A stretch of DNA of 64,000 nucleotides. Origin: Sulfidibacter corallicola. GTDB taxonomy: Bacteria; Acidobacteriota; Holophagae; Acanthopleuribacterales; Acanthopleuribacteraceae. Where the stretch lies: contig NZ_CP071793.1 in assembly GCF_017498545.1 (NCBI RefSeq), positions 372,001 to 436,000 on the forward strand, written 5' to 3'. The translations under genes were made by a program, and so were the position numbers. Each line of letters opens with the position of its first letter. The first letter of the stretch is position 1. The notes below the pieces were generated by a model. The model did no database searches. It was given only the letters and a program-made list of their open reading frames with translations, and was not told the origin of the DNA. Positions 53,501-61,260 of this stretch are shown here, piece after piece.

Positions 53501-56066
53501 CCAGTTGAATGACGTTGCCGCCTTCGCTGAACAGGTCCTGGCGATCCTTCAATTGGCGAACCGCGTCTTCCTTGATCGTTTTCATGCGGCTTTGGATGTC
53601 GTCGGCCTTGACCGTGTCGTCCAGCTCCATCAACTGGCCGACGATCGATCGCACTTTCTCGATCATCATGTCGCCGGCGAAGTAACCGTTGATTTCGTTG
53701 ACGTTCTCGAATCCGGCAACCCGATTCTGAATGCCCTTGAGGATGCGTTCGGCCGCCGAGGACAGCGAGGCGGCCCTTTTGTTGCGGCTTTCCACGAGCT
53801 GCAGGCGCTTGGATTCGAAGGCGTTGTAGGCTTCCTCGCGCTTCTCGGCCAGCATCTCGATGAAATCGTCGAACTCGGAGAATCGGCTTTCCAATTCTTC
53901 CAATTGGACCATGATCTTGGTGAGGTAGGTCTCGCATTTGTCGGGAGAGTCGCAGACGTCCAGGTAGTTGATGATGCTCTGGCCCAGCAGCTTCATCTGG
54001 GCGTTGAACTCGGCGACGCCCTCGGCCTGAGCCAGGTCCTTGCGCCTCGTCTTGAGTGCGGCCTTGACCTGGTTCAGCTCGCCGTAGATGGCCGAGACAT
54101 TGTCGATGATTCGCGTGGTCTGGGTCGCGTCCTCGATTTTGAGGTTGCTGACGATGTCGATCAACATTTCCAAATCGCGGGAGGTCTGGTCGATCTGCTC
54201 TTCGATTTCGTTGGCCTCGGTCACCTTGACCAATTCATCGATGGCCGACTTTTGTGTTTGGACACGGCCTTGATAGGGACTCAGCGCTTCGGGATCGAGC
54301 AGGAACTCGACACATTTGGCCGACAGGTTCTCCACCTGTTCGCCGACCTTTTGCTCGAGAGCCTCGACCGCGGCCTCGTCCACGTAACGTCGTTCCTTGG
54401 TGGAAATGATTTCGCCGCGAAGAATGCGACTTTCGGCAAGCAACGAGACGAACTCGCCGATTTCCTCCAAATGGGCATGACGCACCTGTTTCAGCAGGGC
54501 CTCGGTTTTGTCACCGACCCGCTGTACCTCTTCACGGGTCGCCTTCTTGATGCGAACGACCTTCTCGAATTCGTCGATAGCCGACTTGGCGCTTTCGCGA
54601 ATCCCGCCCAGCACGTCGTGGAGTTTGAAGGCCTCTTCCTGCGCCAACCAGAAATAGCTGTCCATCACGTCGGTCGCTTTCTTGACCATGTCGAGGTACA
54701 GCGTTTCGTAGGTCTCTTCCTTGTGAATCAGGGTCAGGAGTTCGCCGCACTCGGCCATGCACCGCACGATGTCCTTGTTCCCGATCTTGAACAGCGGGTC
54801 GTCGCTGGCCGCTTCCATCTTGAAGTTCGGGCCCAGGAAGGAGGTCTGCCAGATCTGGATGGCGTGGTGCTTTTGCGGCTCCTCTTCGGTGCGGGTGTAG
54901 ACCAGGGTGCCGTCTTCGAAGATCGAGAAGCCGTGGCACAGGATCGGTGTGGCCACCGATTGCTGGATCAGGTTGTAACTGAGCAGGATGTAGAGGCCCG
55001 AAATGCGGTTGTAGAACACGTAGAGGAAATCTTCGCCGTTGGGAGAGGCGACGCGGCGTTCGAAGGCCATGTCCTCGAGGTCGGTATCGAAGGTCTTGAA
55101 CTCGCCGTTGAGCAGGTAATAGCCGCGCGGAAAAATAAGCCCGTGGTCGTCGGGCAGCAGCACGCAGGTGTCCTTGATGGCATCGATGCGGTGGACTTCG
55201 GCCAATTTCTCGTTGAAGACCAGGTAGCGACTCTCCTTTTCCTGGTAGGGCCGGATCTTGAGCAGGATGACGTGACCGACCGAAGCGTAGTAGATTTCGG
55301 CGTCGTCGAGGGTTTGGTCTTTGTTTTCGACCGGTTCGGCGTAGATGCCGGATCCGTCGGCGGTGTTGTCCTCGACTTTGATGGTCAGGTCGCCGCCCAC
55401 CGTTTCCACGAACACGCGATCATCGATCGAGATGTGGGGGTGGCGGCCTTCGCGGTGCATGTCGCGGGAGGTGCGGGTCCACTCGAATTCGAGCTGTGAT
55501 GGGTACTTGAACTCGTGGTCGCTGCGGTTGTCCACGTAGGTGAGGGTTCCGTCGTCACCGATCAACCATTTGAAGGTCTTGAAATCTTTGGGGTTCTTGC
55601 CCACGCGGAACTTCATGAACAGGTGGGGACCGATGGTCATGAACTTGGCGAAGTAGGTCTTTTTGTAATACTTGTAGAGATTCTGGAAATCCGCGACGAA
55701 TTGCGCGTCTTCGATCAGACTCAACGACTGTTTGTGAAAAGCGCCCTCGGAAAAGGTGTAGTCGGCGAACACATCGGCCAAAGTGGTTTCGGAACGCAGA
55801 CCGAGCTGGACGTTGTAACCGAACAGCATGTTGGCACCAATGGGTACCATATCCCGTGGCGTACAGTTGTTGTCGGTGGAAATGCGCTCGTTGCCGATCA
55901 ATCGGGTTTCGATGGACCCGAAGGTTTCCTTGCGTGCATGGTTCAATTTGTCCAAGCGGGAGCGCAGCTCGGAGGCGTGTTGTTCCAGGCGGTTGCGAAT
56001 GATTTCATAGGTGCCGCCTTCCAATTGCACCTGTGATTGCGCTTGGCTTTCCTGGTTTTCTGCCAT
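50589..56066 (-). CDS. Giant AAA+ ATPase of the flotillin-linked 'DNA repair ATPase' (DUF3686) family
   Basis: This 1825-residue protein has no membrane segment. Residues ~1-430 form a beta-rich region (IGPHLFMKFRVGKNPKDFKT, DFLYVFYNRISGLYILLSYN). Residues ~470-830 are long coiled coils (EEVQRVGDKTEALLKQVRHA, LKTRRKDLAQAEGVAEFNAQ). A helical region follows, then an AAA+ module at ~1230-1560 with Walker A LLVSPPGYGKTTLMEYI (~1280), Walker B MIYLDDIQHCNPEFLQ, sensor AGNPYTESGDKF and arginine-rich DMLANRADTYNLGDI, close to MoxR-type ATPases. The C-terminus is a Pro/Lys-rich tail. Similar giant ATPases are annotated as DNA-repair ATPases, but no repair role has been shown that I know of. It follows the flotillin gene (204-base gap). 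The ATG at 56066 is chosen because the upstream frame is Arg/Pro-rich. Confidence 0.8.
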   Translation of the reverse strand: MAENQESQAQSQVQLEGGTYEIIRNRLEQHASELRSRLDKLNHARKETFGSIETRLIGNERISTDNNCTPRDMVPIGANMLFGYNVQLGLRSETTLADVFADYTFSEGAFHKQSLSLIEDAQFVADFQNLYKYYKKTYFAKFMTIGPHLFMKFRVGKNPKDFKTFKWLIGDDGTLTYVDNRSDHEFKYPSQLEFEWTRTSRDMHREGRHPHISIDDRVFVETVGGDLTIKVEDNTADGSGIYAEPVENKDQTLDDAEIYYASVGHVILLKIRPYQEKESRYLVFNEKLAEVHRIDAIKDTCVLLPDDHGLIFPRGYYLLNGEFKTFDTDLEDMAFERRVASPNGEDFLYVFYNRISGLYILLSYNLIQQSVATPILCHGFSIFEDGTLVYTRTEEEPQKHHAIQIWQTSFLGPNFKMEAASDDPLFKIGNKDIVRCMAECGELLTLIHKEETYETLYLDMVKKATDVMDSYFWLAQEEAFKLHDVLGGIRESAKSAIDEFEKVVRIKKATREEVQRVGDKTEALLKQVRHAHLEEIGEFVSLLAESRILRGEIISTKERRYVDEAAVEALEQKVGEQVENLSAKCVEFLLDPEALSPYQGRVQTQKSAIDELVKVTEANEIEEQIDQTSRDLEMLIDIVSNLKIEDATQTTRIIDNVSAIYGELNQVKAALKTRRKDLAQAEGVAEFNAQMKLLGQSIINYLDVCDSPDKCETYLTKIMVQLEELESRFSEFDDFIEMLAEKREEAYNAFESKRLQLVESRNKRAASLSSAAERILKGIQNRVAGFENVNEINGYFAGDMMIEKVRSIVGQLMELDDTVKADDIQSRMKTIKEDAVRQLKDRQDLFSEGGNVIQLGRHKFSVNQQNLALTVVQREDDQYFHLTGTDFFEKITDPDFLATREVWNQETVSETREVYRAEFLAFLLLRHIESGAELDLEKASMLNEEDRLELVRKFMGPRYDEGYAKGVHDHDASLLLGALMELRQSLGLLSYDPRARACATIFWYHFCPSGPKAALTQTVGGLAKLLSLFPEHSRTKNYVAELRSLIDRFLETSGLFEAEWSEEAAQYLFRQLLMGEHFKISREAHEIYKKFTGHLRTKNFWLPYQQSVRDLEKDPAKAFNLVRDWVTAYLDQEADHLDLDPEFADEVAAILFCETHDRGDIAESGVSRDIQGLRGDHSLIQKGGYHLNYNDFIAKLTRFERETVPRFRAYQHLKKELVDKFRVELRLDEFQPRVLSSFVRNKLIDEVYLQLIGDNLAKQMGSAGEQKRTDRMGLLLLVSPPGYGKTTLMEYISNRLGLIFMKINGPAIGHDVTALDPASAQNASAREELKKLNLALEMGDNIMIYLDDIQHCNPEFLQKFISLCDGSRRIEGVYKGRTRTYDLRGKKVCVCMAGNPYTESGDKFQIPDMLANRADTYNLGDIIGETQRVFELSYIENCLTSNPVLNKLATRSQKDVYTMIQIAETDSREGTELEGSYTGEEVNEIVNVLKKIMRVRDIILQVNLEYIRSAAQEDAYRTEPPFKLQGSYRNMNKIAEKILPIMNDEELENLITTHYENEAQTLTTGAEANLLKFKTIQGTSNEGELGRWHDIQETYRKKQAMLGVDGEDQFGQVVLQLMNFNEGLGGIRDILGSGLAGLAERGAADEEPDVSLNETRLSPETIAQLRSVFAPVLETVAESGRRHATTLMGHHQKQNETTAKEGRFLLKVLRHQFNLMHHWIKPTYEAVREQDQELDALQAAVKASLGTHGQIIDYLKRLIGEASAPTPAPTASVQPTPRPKPRAEPSARTGEGPVKTKPRPRVPELPDPPKRPPSPPKQDATGKKP

Positions 56067-56106
56067 GATCGGACCATCCTTCCGTAGAACGTTCGTCACG
56101 CGGCCG

Positions 56107-56126
56107 GCACCCGAGCGTTCGGGTGC
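56107..56126. repeat. Intercistronic hairpin between flotillin and AAA+ genes
   Basis: GCACCCGA-GCGT-TCGGGTGC is a perfect 8-bp stem with a 4-base loop and no T run. It may adjust the ratio of the two proteins by attenuating read-through or by mRNA processing. Confidence 0.55.
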
Positions 56127-56270
56127 GACGCGACGCATGAATGGATGCAAAGGCGCCGGCCCGAGGCGGGCCCGTCGCGGGGCACGGGATCGTTTCGTGC
56201 CGGGATCGCGGTCCATCCGGTGGCAGGGGCTCGTGCGTACCCGTGCCGCCTACCCCCGGATGGGCGCCAA

Positions 56271-58616
56271 TCAGCTTTTGGCTTGGGTTTCGATGATGGT
56301 AGCCGGCTTGTCGGCAAGGCCCAGTTTCTCGGCGAGGCCGAGCACCTGTCCCAAGACACCCTTGGTGGCGTTGTCGTCGGTCTTGTTCATCATCTGGTAC
56401 AGAAGGGCGGAGATGGTGAGGTTCTTGAGGTCCTCGCTGGAGATCCCGAATTGGTTCACGAACTTGCGCAGGTTGGACGCGAAGTGTTCGGGGTCGCCGT
56501 TGAAGAAAGTGTTCTTCACGTCGGTCAGCACCGAGCTGGAACCGACCAGGCGGTCGATACCCTTGCCCTGGGCGACCGAGTTCATGATGCGGTCGAAGAA
56601 CATCGACTCGCCGCCGACGATTTCGATCTTGGCGGCCTTGAGGCCCTCGCGCACCACCGCGGCCTGCTCGGCGGCGATCTGCTTGCGCGCTTCGATATCG
56701 GCCAGCTCGATCTGTTTGTCCTTTTCGAGGCGCAGTTTGAACTCTTCGTGATCGCGGCCCGGACCGTCGAATTGCTTCATGGCCTCGGCCTTCTTCTGGA
56801 TCCCGATCGCCTCGGCCAGGTAGCGGCGCTGCAGCACGGAGGCTTCGGCCTCGCCCTCTTTGTGGCGCGCGGCGGCCTTGGCTTCCATGCCCTGGGCTTC
56901 GGCATTGGCGGTCTTGGCCAAAATGCTGGCTTCGGCGCTGCCCTGCATTTCGGTGCCCTCGGCCTCGGCCGCGTACTTTCGTTGCAGCACGGAGGCTTCG
57001 GCCTCACCCATCTTGGCCTTGGCATCGGCCTGAGCCTCGACACCCTTGGCTTCGGCGACCGCCTTTTCGCGAATGATCTGCGCTTCGGCTTCACCCTGCT
57101 TGGCGTAGGCGCCGGCCTTGGCTTCGCCTTCCTTCAGCAGCGCCGTGGCCTTGACTTCGGTACCTTGGGCCTCGGCTTGGGCGCGTTTCAGGTGGACGTT
57201 GGCTTCCACTTCGCCTTCCATCTGGGCGGCTTGGGCCTTGGCTTCCAGGACCTGGGCTTCGGCCAGGCCGATGGTGGCCTCTTCCTTGGCCTTGGCTTCC
57301 GCCAACACCTTGCGGGCTTCCGCATTCTTGTCGGCGGTCTTCAGGGCCGCGTCGGCCTCGATCACCTTCTGCTCCGCCTGGTAGGCCGCCGATTCCTTGG
57401 AGGCCTGGGCCGCCACGACCGAGCGCACGCGCTCCTCTTCGGCATCTTTTTCGGCCTGGGTCACCGCGACCTTCTTGGTCCGGTCCGCCTCGGCGAAGGC
57501 CTTGGTGTCCTTGATGCGTTCCTCTTCCGCGACCACCGCCTTCTGAACCATGACGCGCTCGCGGATGACGTCTTGAATGTTCTTCTTCTCTTCCTCGACC
57601 GACTTCTCTTTCTCGATGTTGGTCAGGGTGACGATGCGTTCCCGTTCGATGACTTCGAGCTGGCGGTCCTTCTCGACCCGTTCGCTTTCCACCACGTCGG
57701 TGCGCTGTTTGTTCTTTTGGGCCACGATCACCTGGCGCAGCTTGTTCTCTTCGGCGACCATGATCTCTTCTTCCGTGGTGATACGTGCCGTTTCGGCCTT
57801 GCGCCGTTCTTCCTGTTGGACCCGCATCGTTTCCGCGGCCTCACGCGCCCTGATCTCGGCGATCTCGCGCTTCTGGCGTTCCTGGCTCTCCGTCAACTGG
57901 CGATCCAACTCCAGTACCGCCTCTTCCGCTTCCACGTTCTGGCGCTTGAGCGTCTTCTCGCGCTCGCGATCGATCTGGTTCGAGAGGACCGACTGTTTGG
58001 CCGTCAGTTCGGTGATCTTCTTGATGCCCTCCGCGTCCAGAATGTTCTGGGCGTTGAGCGTGTTGACATCGGTCTGTTCCAGGTAGTCGATGGCCACGTC
58101 TTGGAGATGGTAGCCGTTCAGGTTTTCGCCGATCGTCTGGATGATGGCTTCCTTGAATTCCTTCCGGGCATTGTACAGATCCACGAAATCGAACTTTTTA
58201 CCGACTGTCTTGAGCGCCTCCGAGAAGAGGGCGTCGAACAGCTCGTAAAGCGTGTCGCGGTGGGAGGCCCGGTCGGTACCGATGCTCTTGGCGACGTTGA
58301 GCACGTCCTCCACCGTCTGGTTGACGCCCACGAAGAAGGCGACCTTGATATCGGCGCGAATGTTGTCTTTACATATCAACCCGTTCTGGCTGATGCGCTC
58401 GATTTCCATGCGCTTGACCGAAATGTCCATGATCTCCAGGCGGTGCAGCACCGGAATGACGATCTGCCCGCCGAACGAAACGCGAGGGCCGCCTTGGCCC
58501 GTGCGAATCAGGGCGCGGCCTTGGGGTACCTTGCGATAGAACTTGATCATCATGATCAAGACACCGACGACGATGAGAATCGCGACGATCCCACCGACTC
58601 CAAGAATTTCAACCAT
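56271..58616 (-). CDS. Flotillin-like SPFH protein with very long coiled coil
   Basis: This 781-residue protein has an N-terminal membrane helix (GVGGIVAILIVVGVLIMMIK), an SPFH/band-7 domain (~25-210: VPQGRALIRTGQGGPRVSFG, MEIERISQNGLICKDNIRAD, DVAIDYLEQTDVNTLNAQNI) and an Ala/Glu-rich coiled coil (~210-640) with repeats such as GEAEASVLQR occurring twice. The C-terminal ~130 residues are globular (ESMFFDRIMNSVAQGKGIDR, LVGSSSVLTDVKNTFF). Bacterial flotillins (YqiK, FloT) are usually 450-560 residues, so the coil is expanded. They oligomerise at membrane microdomains and act as scaffolds. The ATG at 58616 has GGAG seven bases upstream. Neighbours on both sides suggest a YqiJ-YqiK-like pair with an added ATPase. 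Confidence 0.88.
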   Translation of the reverse strand: MVEILGVGGIVAILIVVGVLIMMIKFYRKVPQGRALIRTGQGGPRVSFGGQIVIPVLHRLEIMDISVKRMEIERISQNGLICKDNIRADIKVAFFVGVNQTVEDVLNVAKSIGTDRASHRDTLYELFDALFSEALKTVGKKFDFVDLYNARKEFKEAIIQTIGENLNGYHLQDVAIDYLEQTDVNTLNAQNILDAEGIKKITELTAKQSVLSNQIDREREKTLKRQNVEAEEAVLELDRQLTESQERQKREIAEIRAREAAETMRVQQEERRKAETARITTEEEIMVAEENKLRQVIVAQKNKQRTDVVESERVEKDRQLEVIERERIVTLTNIEKEKSVEEEKKNIQDVIRERVMVQKAVVAEEERIKDTKAFAEADRTKKVAVTQAEKDAEEERVRSVVAAQASKESAAYQAEQKVIEADAALKTADKNAEARKVLAEAKAKEEATIGLAEAQVLEAKAQAAQMEGEVEANVHLKRAQAEAQGTEVKATALLKEGEAKAGAYAKQGEAEAQIIREKAVAEAKGVEAQADAKAKMGEAEASVLQRKYAAEAEGTEMQGSAEASILAKTANAEAQGMEAKAAARHKEGEAEASVLQRRYLAEAIGIQKKAEAMKQFDGPGRDHEEFKLRLEKDKQIELADIEARKQIAAEQAAVVREGLKAAKIEIVGGESMFFDRIMNSVAQGKGIDRLVGSSSVLTDVKNTFFNGDPEHFASNLRKFVNQFGISSEDLKNLTISALLYQMMNKTDDNATKGVLGQVLGLAEKLGLADKPATIIETQAKS

Positions 58617-58722
58617 AGTATTACTCCGTCTTTGATTCCGTATGACTCGTGTCGCTTCGACCACCCGGGTTTGGCGTCGGGAACGCGATGGCGGGTGCGG
58701 GGAAGGCGAGTCTCACCGAGGG

Positions 58723-59511
58723 TCAGTCGTTGAGGCGTTCGATGTAATAAAAATTACCGGTTTCGGCTTTTTCCAGAATGATGGCCTTACTTCCTTCGCT
58801 CACCTTGCCTTCGCGCGTCCGCACGCTCACCAGCATCGGGGCGCCCTGGGTTTGGACGCGTCCTTGGCCGAGCAGGTCCGGACCCGCGGAGGAGATCAGC
58901 AGGCATTCGTGACCGACGACGGTGTCGATGGCGTCGTGACTGTCGTGCAACGCCTTGAACATCTTCGCGATCGGTGTCGTCACGATTTTGGTGACGATCA
59001 GGCTTGCCAGGAAGTTAGGGATGTACAGTGCGAATCCCAACAGTTGGCTGTTCCAGCCGAGGATCTTGTTGGCGCTCATCTGTACGACCCACATGACCAG
59101 GATCTGCACTGAAAGAACCACCATCAAAGGGACATGTGCCAGATTCATGAAGGCCAGGAACCCGTTGAGTGCGCCCGCGTGGCCGTGGGCATGGGCGTCG
59201 GCGTCCGCACCGGCGTCCATATCGGCGTCGGCGTCGATTCCGGCGTCGAAATCCGCGTCCACACCGGCATCGATACCCGCGTCCATACCGGCGTCGATAC
59301 CCGCGTCCATACCGGCGTCCACATCCACCTGCACATCGGCACCTGCATCCAGGTCGGCGTCGAACCCGACGTCGGTTTCCACGTCCACGTCCAGCGAATC
59401 CATGCCGACAAAGCCCAGAATGACGAAAAGCCAGTACACCAGAATCAGGCCGAGCAAAACCGTGATCGGCAGGTTTGCCCAAGCCAGGGAGGCCTGAAAG
59501 AGCTCAAGCAT
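58723..59511 (-). CDS. YqiJ/NfeD-like membrane protein with Asp/Ala-repeat insert
   Basis: This 262-residue protein has a first membrane helix (ITVLLGLILVYWLFVILGFV), a ~70-residue loop that is almost only Asp, Ala, Gly, Val, Ile, Met (DAGMDAGIDAGMDAGIDAG) ending in AHAHGHAG, then NLAHVPLMVVLSVQILVMWV, a third helix (LLGFALYIPNFLASLIV) and a C-terminal OB-fold-like domain (VVGHECLLISSAGPDLLGQG, GKVSEGSKAIILEKAETG). The helix-loop-helix and OB part match YqiJ/DUF1449-type proteins, partners of flotillins in many bacteria. The acidic repeat has no counterpart in E. coli YqiJ. It is the first gene of the flotillin module, 106 bases before the flotillin gene. Confidence 0.78.
   Translation of the reverse strand: MLELFQASLAWANLPITVLLGLILVYWLFVILGFVGMDSLDVDVETDVGFDADLDAGADVQVDVDAGMDAGIDAGMDAGIDAGVDADFDAGIDADADMDAGADADAHAHGHAGALNGFLAFMNLAHVPLMVVLSVQILVMWVVQMSANKILGWNSQLLGFALYIPNFLASLIVTKIVTTPIAKMFKALHDSHDAIDTVVGHECLLISSAGPDLLGQGRVQTQGAPMLVSVRTREGKVSEGSKAIILEKAETGNFYYIERLND
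59263..59310. repeat. 24-bp tandem duplication inside the Asp/Ala repeat
   Basis: Two adjacent 24-base copies (59263-59286 and 59287-59310) differ at one base and each encode the eight-residue unit Met-Asp-Ala-Gly-Ile-Asp-Ala-Gly. Looser copies surround them over about 59170-59405. Confidence 0.8.
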
Positions 59512-59966
59512 GATGGACTCCGTCTTTTCCGAGTGGGATCACTCGCATTTTAACTCAAGCCGAACGATTCGGGTGGAAGCAAATCTGTCGAGATCGCGCG
59601 GTGCCGCAGCGGGAAACGCTGCAGGGGTACCGAATCGACCGACGCCGCTTCGGTTCACGCGGGTGCTCCGGATTTCCGATCGCCAGCCGAATTGGGCGGG
59701 CGAACCACCAAATCGCATGAATTGAATGTTGATAATTTGGGGGAATGATTCTGTTTCGAGGTCGCCGGTCGAAAATCCCGCGGTGGGGATCGACTCAGCA
59801 CCAAGCCAGCGAAACCGATGCTTCGATCGATGATGGTTCTCACTGAATAGGCGCGATCCGGGCGAACGACGCCCTCTCTCCACTTTTTCAGGCGTAAAGT
59901 GCAGCACCGAAAGGGCCACGCGTTTCTACCCCAGGGGGTTCAACCGGGGAGCGCCGGGCACCGACT
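59512..59966. other. Intergenic region between YqiJ-like and phosphatase genes
   Basis: No reading frame has a ribosome site or a recognised family. It should hold the promoter of the flotillin module near its left end. Nothing else is recognised. Confidence 0.5.
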
Positions 59967-60647
59967 TCAGGTTCGATTCATCTCGTCGGGCAGGTCGGTC
60001 GGGATGACGTACATTTCCGCGGCCTGAACCTGGATCAGCCGCCGCTCCGGCAGCAACAGGCCTGAGAGCTGGTTTCCGTAGACGCACCTGCTGTCGAGGC
60101 CGATGGTGTGTTCCCGCAACGTAAGGCCGCGCCGCGCCCAGTGCCCGTACACCACCAGCTTGGTTCTGCGGTAGAGTTCGAACCAGGGAGGCTGGCTTTC
60201 GTCGTCCAGATTTCGGCCTTCGCCGTCCCAGGTGCGGATGCGCGTCAGGATCTTGCCCGGGGTCTTCGAGAGCGGCAAGGTCGGATGGAGGCCGGCGTGT
60301 ACCACGATCAGGTCTTCCTCTTCGTGGTACAGGGGAAAACTTTGAATATGGGAGATCCAGTCGATCAGATCGGATCCCATTCGCTCCCGGAGTTCGTCGA
60401 AATGGGCGTGGCCGAAGCGCCCCTGACGCACGTAGCGCAGGAACGCCGCCTCGTGATTGCCCAAGATCGTCAGGCCTCCGTATTCGCGTGCCCGCTCCAG
60501 GACGCCGAACGAGTCGGGGCCCTTGTTGATGAGGTCGCCCACAAATATCAGGCGACGTTCGCCTCGGCGCCACTCGGCGACTTCCAGAAGCCGGTCGAGT
60601 TCGTCGCTGCATCCGTGGACGTCTCCGACGATCAGTGTTTTCTCCAA
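59967..60647 (-). CDS. PPP-family metallophosphatase (ApaH / serine-threonine phosphatase-like)
   Basis: This 226-residue protein has the calcineurin-like metal motifs in order: MEKTLIVGDVHGCSDELDRL, FVGDLINKGPDS, TILGNHEAAFLRY, LIVVHAGLHP and VVYGHW. These are the di-metal phosphatase signature of PPP enzymes. Bacterial members hydrolyse phosphoserine/threonine or Ap4A; the length and the GNHE motif do not decide which. The TTG at 60647 is chosen because AGGAG lies eight bases upstream and the first strand starts immediately; starting at 60731 would add 28 unrelated residues. It is transcribed alone. Confidence 0.82.
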   Translation of the reverse strand: MEKTLIVGDVHGCSDELDRLLEVAEWRRGERRLIFVGDLINKGPDSFGVLERAREYGGLTILGNHEAAFLRYVRQGRFGHAHFDELRERMGSDLIDWISHIQSFPLYHEEEDLIVVHAGLHPTLPLSKTPGKILTRIRTWDGEGRNLDDESQPPWFELYRRTKLVVYGHWARRGLTLREHTIGLDSRCVYGNQLSGLLLPERRLIQVQAAEMYVIPTDLPDEMNRT

Positions 60648-61260
60648 GCGAATTTCTCCTGACTGAGGCGGGGCTCGAGTCTCGTTGGTAGCTCGATGTG
60701 AGCCCGTAAGGTAGTCTTCCATCCGAATCAACGGTGACCACGGATTTTTACCACAGGGGTCACAGAGGAAACGGAGTATAACGGCAATTTTTGTAAGCTT
60801 GTTGATTTAATACGGTTTCGAAAGATTTTTTTTCACTCGGCCCGAAGAGGGGGCACCTTTCGGACGGGCGTCTTGCCGGAGGGCAAGCATTTATCCCGTA
60901 ATGGGAAACGAGGATATTTCAAATCACCGAGGGCTGGCTGTTCGCAGGGGGTATAACCATCTTTGATTGTATATGCTTACTGCGATTGCTCAACTTCTGG
61001 CCCGGTTTTGATTGACGGCGATCTGGTTCGGGGATCTCTTCACCTCGAAATGAGGAAATCCTTTTCGGGTTTAGTGTCCATCTTAATAACCGAAAACATT
61101 TATTTGCATCATCACTGGAAGATTCTCTGTCCACTTCGTGCGGGCCATGAAACCCTTCGAGTGTATCTTTCCTGCCTGTCTCGGTGATCTTCGTGAACTC
61201 TGTGGTTTAAAAAGACTTATGTATTTAAACCCCTGCTGCTGTGGAAAATGCCTCCGCCCC
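60648..61260. other. AT-rich gene-free region bounded by inverted repeat-like ends
   Basis: No gene is recognised. The ends carry imperfect inverted copies of a common sequence: 60745-60774 reads TTTTTACCACAGGGGTCAC and 61213-61179 (minus strand) reads TTTTTAAACCACAGAGTTCA. The interior is AT-rich compared with the neighbours. It may be a small non-autonomous element or dispersed extragenic repeat. Confidence 0.45.

Noticed and set aside
59230..59330. Short regular repeats that could suggest a CRISPR array
   Set aside because: The units are adjacent without spacers and keep the reading frame of the YqiJ-like protein.
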